A stretch of 64,000 nt of DNA from Nemertoderma westbladi (taxonomy: Eukaryota; Xenacoelomorpha; Nemertodermatida; Nemertodermatidae), in the NCBI GenBank assembly GCA_032718475.1, contig JAUCBJ010005615.1:1-64000 (forward strand), given 5' to 3'. Shown piece by piece: positions 55,993 through 64,000 of the stretch (positions are counted from its first letter, which is position 1; each line of letters begins with the position of its first letter). The notes under the pieces are model-generated. The model was not told the origin of the DNA. It did no database searches and was given only the letters and a program-made list of their open reading frames with translations. A program made the position numbers and the translations under genes.

Positions 55993-57778
55993 GTTGCGAT
56001 ATATGGCGTTGTGTACAGAACAACCCGTTATACAGTATAAAATAAGTTAGATAAGTGCGTATTGATGTGCAACCGTAATAATTAGATAGGGTAAATAAAA
56101 AATACACAAGTTCATTTTATATTCAGTCGATTTTATACAGTATGTAGCCCTATTTACGTCATTTTATAATAAAACCCTGATATATTCATTTGCGGTGGCA
56201 AAATTCTTTAAAACAAAATATGAATTTTGCCGTTTTCCAATATCTATCGAATCTAATACATTTATGCTAATTTTATTTACATATCCCTATAAATCGATGT
56301 TTATGCTAAAATAACGCCTAAATTGTGCTTTTAATAATCGCCAAATTAAGTTGAGGCGATTACGTGCATTAATGATCCCAAATTGAGTTCTGCCCACTGG
56401 TTGGTCGAAAATCCAGCTGAGACAACCCTGGATGTCGCCTGATTATGTGAGCAAATTTGGACTTTGCGTCATTCCTACAGTTTTGCAGTAGCCATCTTTA
56501 TTCTTCGTTTTTTGCACTTCCGTTGGTTGTAAATGTTGCTGCTTTCTTCATACATTTGTGACTTTTGAATATGATTACTGCTTAGTCTGACTGTTGATTA
56601 TATATTTCTGATTGCAAATATAATTGCCGCAATGTAGTGAACCAAAATCAACGTTTGTTTCCTTCGACTGTCTGACTGTCTGATTGGTTTTTACTATGTT
56701 TGCGCCGTCACGGTAACTGCCCTCTTTAACATGTTGGGCTAGGGGTAGGCGCCGCGGGCTCACTGTTTGGAAGCGACGGGAGAAGTTGGAGGATCCAATG
56801 CACGGCACTACCGGCGGGGCTGGTGGCTGCGGTTGGCTGAATTAAGTTTAGGACCGAGGGCCGGTCGCCATTAAGGCTGTAAGGGGCAAGGCGACCTAGA
56901 TCTTGTCTCTCAGATTTGCTATTAGGCTAGCTAGGTTTAGGTAGAAAGATCACATTGATCTGGGGTGACCTTAGCCGTTTACGCTTGCTAATGCTACGTT
57001 TATGCTAATGCTACTTTATGCTATGCTACACTAATGCTAACGCTACGCTAATGCTAACGCTATTTATGTGTAATGTTTTAGATAGGTGCTATATACCGTA
57101 CCTTGATTGTTTCTGTTTTCTATTTATGCTTGTTAAATTACTGTTAGCTCCAATAATACGGTATTTAGGCTGTCTTTAGTGTAGCCCAGTAACGTAACTA
57201 ATTAGCGTTACAAATTCTGGAATACCTAATAATTAGTTCGCAACCCCGTACATTTGAGTAAATGTAGTTTATGTATGATAGTATTTAGAATAAAATAAGG
57301 ACTTCGTACGCTGCATAGCGGAGAATAGTTTTAGTTATTTACACTTAGGAAATACAGAAATATCTTTGGACAAATTTACACTAGGTGGTTATCTAAAAAA
57401 TAGTGGGTTTGCAAGTCTACAGTAGTTGCAAGCGTAGCGAGCAGTAATATAGCTGATTACAGTCAGCGCTAAGGGTACCAGGGTTTAGGTAAATAATTTC
57501 CCCCCTTTTGCATTATTAAATATTCTCACATTCAACATTTGTCCGCCTGACGAACTGCTTTATTTCTCTGTGAAGGGTGAACAATTGGAGTGTTAAGTCA
57601 CCAACACTCGTATTAAGTAGCTTGGGAAGCCAAATCAGATTTATTGTTTTGGTTGTTTCTGTTTCGGCTTGTGTTTAGGGCAATTAGCTTGGTATGTTAT
57701 AGTTTGATTAACCTCATTGTTTCATTCGAAAATACGAACATATCAAAAGGAAGAATCCCCTTTGAGATTTCTTTAACA
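55993..57778 (+). mobile_element. 3' LTR of element D
   Basis: Starts TGTTGCGATATATGG and ends TTTAACA, then TTATA. Compared with the 5' LTR it has a few indels (in the gctaatgcta tract, at atataccgtacc and in ggacttcgtacgc) and about ten substitutions by eye. Confidence 0.95.
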
Positions 57779-58870
57779 TTATAAATGATAGAAACTGCAC
57801 AAATTAAATTAGTTGCTGTATAAATAAATGTAAAAGTGACATAAATTATGTTATAAATAAGTTAGCTTATATTTATGGTGGCGTTTGGCAGTTTGGAGCC
57901 ATGTTATAATAATGTCAAATGTAGCTAGGCCCTACTGGCTGACTGGCTGACTGGTTATTAATAGATATACCCCGCGGGTGTTTGAAAAAGGTGGACTGGA
58001 CACAGAAAACATGGACAATGGACTGATGGACAGACCAATCACGGGCGATTTGCGTCACACAGCAAGTCCACCTTTTTCAGCTTTGTTGTCCACCTTTTTC
58101 AAATTTGAATAAGGTGGACTGGGTTGAGAAAGAACAGGCAATGAATTGACCAATCAGATTCATTTGCACATTATAGCAGCTCTGTCCACGTTATTCAAAT
58201 ATTAAAGAAGGTTTTTATGGATTATTATTGTTATTATTATCCCATACTTACTGTGATTGTGTTGTAAGCTGGTAAGTCTATAGGGGGGCAATCTGCGCGG
58301 GGGGGGGGGGGGGGGGGGGGGGGTAGATACGGCTAGGACACCGGCAGGCGACAGCATTCTTAATGCCTGTAATGCAGCTGCTTCCAGCATCCAGCATGCC
58401 CATTATACGATTATAGATAGATAATTGAAACCTGAAAAACTTGGACAGTCCAATCACTAATAAATAGCATTGCTTTAATACGTTTCTGATTGGTCAGACT
58501 ATTATCTATGTTTTTTGTGCATGTGTCCAGTCCACCTTTTTCAAACACCCATATACCCCGCCTACCGGTAGGTATTGCAGTAGGCCTATTTGGCTGTCAG
58601 GCAAATTTCCACCTATTGTTTATGTGGTAACCATTGACGCCTTAACTTTACAGCTCGCCGTCATTGGTTACTACATACTACCTGACTACATAAACATGGG
58701 ACATTACAACACCCACTACAATACTAATTATACAGACCAATACAATGTTGTAAGTTACAGTATGTCGTCTAAGGTTGTAAAGTGCTAAATAACAAATCGC
58801 TGTTAATAACGGCGCTGAGTAATGTTACAATTTGGAATAAAATGTTTTTCATACCTTCATTCCAGCATTC
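57779..58870. repeat. Right part of R-family copy R3
   Basis: It resumes with ttataaatgatagaaactgc, corresponding to R1 and R2 (aagtgatagaaactg). It continues through taatagatataccccgc and the degenerate hairpin (ctattgtttatgtggtaacc, 58611 on) to gagtaatgttacaatt. It contains the MITE at 57976-58550. Confidence 0.8.
57976..58550. mobile_element. MITE with GGGTGTTTGAAAAAGGTGGA ends and 11-bp duplication
   Basis: Ends gggtgtttgaaaaaggtgga and tccacctttttcaaacaccc are inverted. ATATACCCCGC flanks both sides exactly (57965-57975, 58551-58561). R2 shows the uninterrupted site (tataccccgcctaccggta at about 38383). Internal copies of gtccacctttttcaaa and a G-run of about 22 at 58301-58322 are present. 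The 11-bp duplication suggests a Mutator-like (MULE) origin; no transposase is present. Confidence 0.9.
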
Positions 58871-60331
58871 CCTTAACCTGCATAATATCGGGAGGTGTAA
58901 AGAGGCAGGCAGCGCAGGTTTACTGGGTTAGCAGGCAGGACTATTTGACTATACTGTAACTGTACTGTGTGTACTCCAGTTATATATATTATACGGTCTG
59001 ACGGCTGGACGGTGGACGGTCCGGTCAGACGGTAGGTCCCCTACTACGCATATCTAAACTAAAGATCACGCATACTATCTGACTATCAGATTAGTACAGC
59101 AAGAGGCAGAGAGGTCCAGAGGCTGAGACGAGCTGCACTGTATTTAGTAAGGTTCTATAAAAAATATATATAATAATAAATAAATATAATTAAATATAAA
59201 TGATATAAATATATAATATAATAATGTCTAATGCCGTAATGTACCCGTACCGTTCCTGTACCAGGAGTGCAGGACCAGCTGGCTGACTTGACTGGACTGG
59301 TAGTGTAGGGTACTTCAAATTTCCCGCCAACTTGTATCCACATGATGATTGTAAGCAAAAACGTGGGAACACGAACAGTAGTAACGAGTCGACTAAAAAA
59401 TTATTGCTGTTTTTCACCGAACCTTGCATGGCATAGTAAATGTTTCGGGTGATTATGGTAGGAAATTTTATTGCGATCAATAATCCGACTCGACTGATGC
59501 CCAGCTTCCATCATTTATTGTTTTGTGTAATTTACAATTAAAAAAATTGTCCCCAGGAACGGTTTAAGACAATTCGAATTCAACCAATTGCGTCCATATA
59601 TTTTAGTAATTAAATTACTGTTGAAATGAACAAATGATACATGTTTACATTACAATTAAACTTTACATCATTGGAATCCCATCTTATGACGTACTTTAAT
59701 GATAATTTTCATTTCAGACACACTTCATATATTTTTGCTGGAGACGATATAATGTAAAGTGAGTTATTCAATGTAGAGTATTTGGCTGGAAGCTTAAATG
59801 GTTTTTTAAATATATTAAGATAAAGATATAAACCTGAATTTAAGATTGATATTGATCCTGCAATGGTATGTTATTAAATACATTTTTGTACAATACTGAA
59901 ACAAAACACAACTGGTTCGATATTTGGAAAGCCCAGAAAATTCTGCATCTATTATGCCTAAAAACGCAAAATCGACCATGTGGTCCCCAGGTACCTTTTC
60001 TCGCAACCAGCCACATATATAAATTTTGAACATAAACATTATTATTATTATTAATGTACAACACTTCATTATCGTGTTAAAACGATATAGCAAAGTTAAA
60101 ATTAAGCATCAGTTAATTAAAATATTTATAATTTACCGACGACATGCAAGGTGTAATACATTATCTTCTGGACTACTATAGTAGGAAGCCAATTATTCGA
60201 TTTAATAAATACACAGAATTCTGTTCAATGTGTTCAAAGAATTCTGTTTATCAATTTTATAAAAAATTTATATAAATATAAATTTCCGTTGGTTTGGTTA
60301 GTCGACACTGACGTCAATGTAGCCTCAACGG
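58871..60331. other. Non-coding AT-rich spacer
   Basis: No gene recognised. It has an AT-rich (taaatataa)-like tract at 59160-59225 and an acggtctgacggctggacgg local repeat near 58992-59035. Confidence 0.45.
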
Positions 60332-60962
60332 CAGGGCCGGATTAACCTAAAAGCAAACTCGGCACGTGCCTAGGGGCCTCTGCTCAAGAGGACCTCAAAA
60401 AAAATTTATAATATGCATTAAAAATAAAACAAAAATGTTGTTAAACAAATAGTCATTCTCATTTATGTGCGTTAATTATTCATGATATTAATGAATAAAA
60501 ATAATAATAATAGATAAAAAAAAAAAAAACATTGCATAAATATATAAATATTTAAACCGGTTTAAAAATAGTCAGTACCTAGAAAGAGGAAATTTAAATA
60601 ATAATGATAATATTTGTGCCCAAAAACTAGGGGCCTCCTCTACAGGTAGTTCCCCTTCCCAAGTACTCTACAAACATACGCACCCAGCAACTTTACCGGT
60701 TATATTGACTGTAACCATTGTCGCTCTATACAGCTTTGCCAATTCCTGAGCGCGTATTCATTTTTATTTAGAATTAAAATTTTATTATTTTTGATGCAAT
60801 TGGCAACATTATTTTTTATGAAGAACAATTCGAGTAGAAATATTTTATGCGAAATACTGTATATACAAAAATCCAACCCCCCTCACCTGAAAAAATTTTG
60901 GGGTGGGTCCTCAAATGCGTCTATGCCTAGGGGCCACACATATGCTTCTTAATCCGGCTCTG
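60332..60962. mobile_element. hAT-type MITE, 8-bp duplication CTCAACGG
   Basis: Ends cagggccggattaacc and ttaatccggctctg are imperfect inverted repeats of the classic hAT CAGGGCCGG type. CTCAACGG flanks both ends (60324-60331, 60963-60970). Inner repeats ctaggggcct occur at both subtermini. No transposase ORF. Confidence 0.92.
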
Positions 60963-61324
60963 CTCAACGGTGATCATCATTGATCAGATCAACCTTAATG
61001 TACTTTGTGGTCTTGATAATCTTTGTATCCAACAATTTTTGACGTACAGTAAGAGTCCCACAAATCTCCGCGGAAGATCCAAGATGTTTGTGTTCATTTA
61101 CATTGTAATAATATCATTATAATCATGAATCATTTATTGCATGGTTATGAGCACCTGTTGCATGTTGTGTTGTGTAGGCTAATCTTGAACGAACCAAATC
61201 CTTCCATCTTTAACCTCCAATAGACTGAAGGCCATTATTATTGAGCCAAGAATCAGAGATTAACTATATTATTGTTTGATCATAGCAAATTCTGTTTTAT
61301 ATTATTTTTGACTACCTATTTGGA
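60963..61324 (+). other. 5' flank of GCSH
   Basis: The 360 bp between the hAT MITE and the GCSH start codon. No TATA box at a clear distance and no splice acceptor pointing to an upstream exon were identified. Confidence 0.45.
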
Positions 61325-61843
61325 ATGGCTGCCACTACCGGTATGCGATGTGTACGGCGTCTCAACCACCGAGGACTATGTCTGAACGGCAGACTATGGA
61401 CTATATGCCCCAGAATCGAGCCCATACGCAACGTGAGTGTGTCACGAGGAATAAACTGGGCTAAACACTACACAGAGAAACACGAATGGGCGGAGATCCG
61501 GGACAACACGACCGTGGCGACCATCGGGATTACGAACCATGCGCAGGATGCATTGGGCGATGTCGTCTACGTGTCGTTACCCGAAGTCGGGGACAACGTG
61601 AGCAAAGATGGAGAGTGCGGAGCTCTGGAGAGCGTTAAAGCCGCCTCCGATGTCTACAGTCCTGTTGAGGGCGAGGTTGTTAAGGTTAACGAGAAGTTAG
61701 AGGGAGACCCCGGACTGGTTAATCGCGACCCCGAGGGGGAGGGGTGGTTATACCAAATCAACATGGCTGATTCCACTGATGTCGACGGTTTAATGTCGGA
61801 GGAGCAATATAATGAGTTTGTTAAGGACGACTCGAAACAATAA
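61325..61843 (+). CDS. GCSH: Glycine cleavage system H protein, mitochondrial (single exon)
   Basis: The H protein carries a lipoyl arm that shuttles the aminomethyl group between the P, T and L proteins in mitochondrial glycine decarboxylation. The ORF has 172 residues (human precursor 173). Residues 1-40 are Arg-rich without acidic residues until the mid-30s, fitting a mitochondrial targeting peptide. The mature part has YTEKHEWAEI, GITNHAQDALGDVVYVSLPE and the lipoylation site GALESVKAASDVYSP with Lys105, then PVEGEVVKVN and EGEGWLYQI. All conserved parts are present without frameshift. It has no intron, whereas vertebrate GCSH has several, so it may be a retrocopy or the lineage may be intron-poor; no poly(A) tract or flanking direct repeat was noticed. 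It lies 360 bp downstream of a hAT MITE. Confidence 0.95.
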   Translation: MAATTGMRCVRRLNHRGLCLNGRLWTICPRIEPIRNVSVSRGINWAKHYTEKHEWAEIRDNTTVATIGITNHAQDALGDVVYVSLPEVGDNVSKDGECGALESVKAASDVYSPVEGEVVKVNEKLEGDPGLVNRDPEGEGWLYQINMADSTDVDGLMSEEQYNEFVKDDSKQ

Positions 61844-62558
61844 TAGTTGTACAATATAAATTAAATAGTAAAATAATATAATATTCACAGTATAATTTAT
61901 TATGTTACTATGCTGACATTCAGGCGGAGGGAGATGTAGTCACTGCTTCTGTGGTGTTTGGAAGAAGAGATAGACAGTTCAATTTGCATTGCATTAGTTG
62001 AACTACAATATTATTTAGTCACTTTTTTGTAGTTGACAGATTTTGTAATAATGATTTTTGCATTTTATATAGTATGCCAATTATAAAGTATATAAGTACA
62101 ATTTGCCCACCGCGTCCGCGTATGATTATAATTTGAATGAATTAATTGAAATTTTCATTGTAATTTTGAGATGTGTGAGATTTATATTAAGTGATATTAA
62201 TTTAAATAATGAAAAGGCCATTTGATAATTTCTATTCTATATTGATAATTATAAACCATTGCAGTCAACTACAGGGCGGGACTGTCTTCTAATTAGTTGG
62301 GAATTCCTTTAGAAGATAGGCCGACCAGTTGTGTTTACATATTTTAACGCATATTGTAAGTAATTATTAATTATATTTAACGATTCCAGAAATCATGCTT
62401 TAATCTTAAATTGTTACTTTTTCCCTTGAATTTAGACCAAAATCGGGAGTAAAAGTATCACTTTTTTTCTTAAATTACATTACATATATTGAAAAAGCAT
62501 CGACGTAGAAAAGGTTTGCACGTTCTTTGAGAAAAATCCATACAAGCACTCAAAAGTT
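61844..62558. other. 3' flank of GCSH, AT-rich
   Basis: No canonical AATAAA in the first 200 bp after the stop. No gene recognised up to the next ORF. Confidence 0.45.
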
Positions 62559-62783
62559 ATGGCAAATTTAGTGTCTGCAAGGCGAACTCCAAAACGAAAC
62601 TCATTCAAACTAAATCATTTAACATTGAGTAAGGGAGCATCAGGAGTTGAAGAGTACAATAATTGGAATCGCAGTAACTATGGAAACAACATAGTAAAAT
62701 ACTACAGCTTAATTTATTTTGTAACACTATATATGGCTGTACGTTTTATTAAAGAATTGAATAACAAAAAAGTACCAATTTAA
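62559..62783 (+). CDS. Possible small single-pass membrane protein, unrecognised
   Basis: A 74-codon ORF with a basic polar N-terminus (SARRTPKRNSFKLNHLTLSK), then a hydrophobic helix at about residues 49-64 (SLIYFVTLYMAVRFI) and a short Lys-rich tail. AATAAA occurs only 3 bp after the stop. The composition is more protein-like than surrounding ORFs, but there is no homologue I can name. It could be the last exon of a longer gene or chance. A MITE begins 15 bp after the stop. Confidence 0.3.
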   Translation: MANLVSARRTPKRNSFKLNHLTLSKGASGVEEYNNWNRSNYGNNIVKYYSLIYFVTLYMAVRFIKELNNKKVPI

Positions 62784-62798
62784 GAATAAAATTACGTA

Positions 62799-62927
62799 TT
62801 ACATGGGGAAAAAACGTAGAACATATTTTTTTCAATATTCTCTCGACCCTTTATTAACCTCGCTGGCAATCGGTAAATAAAATGCCTCGAGAATAGTGAA
62901 AAAAAGTTCTACTTTTTTCCCATGTAA
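62799..62927. mobile_element. 129-bp TA-flanked MITE
   Basis: Ends ttacatggggaaaaaacgta and acttttttcccatgtaa form inverted arms that extend inward (gaacatatttttttca / tgaaaaaaagttc). TA flanks both sides (62797-62798, 62928-62929). Tc1/mariner-like by target choice. Confidence 0.85.
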
Positions 62928-63279
62928 TAAATAATTATTTCGTTTTTTTTTGTAAAATAACACTTATTTTATTGTATCGTAATCTACAGTGGCTGAATGT
63001 GGCCAGTTTCAACCCGGGTGGGGCTTATCACTTACGCCTTTAGTACCCGAACCACCCCCCACAATGATCTATAATGGTTTGGGTAACACCACCAATGGTA
63101 GCTAGGGCTAGTCTTTACTTTAGGAGTGATTTCCGCCGACTCCCCCCCCACCCCCATATGGGGGTAATTCACAGGAGGAAGTTCTAAGCTTTAATATTAG
63201 CTTGACCTTCGACTTAACACATTTGTAAATGAGTGGATAACTTTAAGGAAAGCAATAAACTCAATAACATTGAGTAAAG

Positions 63280-63900
63280 GCGGGGTAGCTCAGTTGGCTG
63301 AGCGCCGGGCCTGCAATCTATTGGTTGTAGGTTCAGTTTTTGAAATTTTCATGTTGAACCAACTTTTGGCACCCAGTGAAAAGTAGCATGTACCACATCA
63401 ACCATTCACCTGGAAAATATTTCCATCATGTACGTTTGCTATTCTTGAAAACCTTTATACGTCGCAAATGGTGGCTGATTGAAACTTTCATGGTGAACCA
63501 ATTTTTGGGTACCCATTGGTTTTCATGAAATATTTCGAAAACTGAGAAAGGTATGACAAAACCGATTGCATATTTGAAATCTCCATAAACTTTCAGATAA
63601 TATACAACAATTTTATTGTCATTATCAAATATATAAACCGCCACGACAACGTTGAAAAATCGACCCACTAATTTTTTGGCCTTGCTGCCATTTGGCAGGC
63701 CGATGGTACCAGTTAAAATAACTGGGACCACCCCTACCTTGGGGTAGCAGTTATCGAAAGAGCAGCATTCGGTTAGCCTCCGGTCTCGGCCGGGCGAATA
63801 TGCCAGAGAAATTCCAACCTCGCAGAACTAAACTCTCCAAAGGAAATGGCAATGGCACTCATACCGGGAACTCAGGACTGGAAGCAGAACCTGGTTAATT
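63280..63900 (+). mobile_element. tRNA-headed SINE-like repeat
   Basis: 63281-63335 resembles a tRNA 5' two-thirds: box A TAGCTCAGTTGG at 63287-63298, a D-arm (gctc...gagc), a TGCA-containing anticodon loop and a partial box B (ggttcag in place of ggttcga). The T-stem and acceptor 3' half are missing and unrelated sequence follows, so it is not a working tRNA. A downstream block (gcctccggtctcggccgggc, 63776 on) may be the 3' part. Ends not determined. Confidence 0.5.
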
Positions 63901-64000
63901 ATAAATATACAGATGTAAATTTAAATCCCAGCTTATTTTTCTTTACATTATTACAACGAGCGTTTAAATAAAACAAAGTGACTATGTAATGAATTTTGTA

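Larger units (their letters stand above)
46099..57778 (+). mobile_element. LTR retrotransposon D (BEL/Pao-like gag, no pol), young
   Basis: The 11.7-kb element has direct LTRs (46099-47891 and 55993-57778), TG...CA termini and a perfect 5-bp target duplication TTATA (46094-46098, 57779-57783). The LTRs differ at roughly ten substitutions and a few short indels by eye, so insertion is recent. The internal region has a leader (with a nested MITE), a gag-like coding region (49667-53913) with BEL/Pao capsid features, and a decayed copy of element A's 3' ORF (54630-55119). No aspartic protease, RT, RNase H or integrase motif was found, so it would need proteins in trans. Confidence 0.92.

Noticed and set aside
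63281-63345. Functional tRNA-Cys gene
   Set aside because: Anticodon stem does not pair well, and the T-arm and acceptor 3' half are missing.

Overview
The window is animal (metazoan) nuclear DNA, AT-rich, gene-poor and dominated by mobile elements and tandem arrays. Two host genes are clear from their protein sequence: SPTLC2 (minus strand, 25192-27295, two exons) and a mitochondrial GCSH (plus strand, 61325-61843, one exon). One short single-helix ORF (62559-62783) is possible. BEL/Pao LTR elements, several DNA-transposon MITE families, dispersed GGCCTA and (GACA)n motifs and long G/C homopolymers suggest a marine invertebrate, possibly a non-vertebrate deuterostome. That is an impression, not a classification.

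Layout. 1-2951: 3' end of an LTR element (A) with a three-zinc-knuckle 3' ORF and its 1.2-kb LTR. 3941-11397: a decayed BEL/Pao element (element 2) with gag, protease and reverse transcriptase broken by frameshifts, stops, poly-G runs and a LINE fragment; a second LINE (11390-13540) caps it. 13.5-20.1 kb: non-coding repeats and inverted repeats. 20.16-21.9 kb: about 83 copies of a 21-bp unit. 22.46-24.66 kb: about 116 copies of a 19-bp unit. 25.19-27.30 kb: SPTLC2. 28.8-30.9 kb: a minus-strand LTR element remnant (C) split by a solo LTR (B). 31.5-38.7 kb: copies of a palindromic repeat family (R) around an array of about 89 copies of a 31-bp unit. 39-46 kb: MITEs and foldbacks. 46.1-57.8 kb: a young LTR element (D) with 1.8-kb near-identical LTRs, TG...CA ends and a TTATA target duplication. 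D has a large gag-like region but no recognisable protease, RT or integrase, and carries a nested hAT-like MITE. 57.8-58.9 kb: the other half of the R copy that D split, itself holding a MITE with an 11-bp target duplication. 60.3-64 kb: a hAT MITE, GCSH, a short ORF, a small MITE and a tRNA-headed SINE.

The most unusual feature is the single SPTLC2 intron. Read on the coding strand, it is built from tandem copies of the intron-3'-end/exon-5'-end boundary. Most copies hold an acceptor, a 9-nt phase-compatible exon-like core and a consensus donor, so the intron is a ladder of potential micro-exons. Second in interest is the 3' ORF shared by elements A and D, and the pol-less structure of D.

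No genes form an operon here. SPTLC2 (sphingolipid synthesis in the ER) and GCSH (mitochondrial glycine cleavage) are metabolically separate. Copy numbers, boundaries and identity estimates were made by eye.
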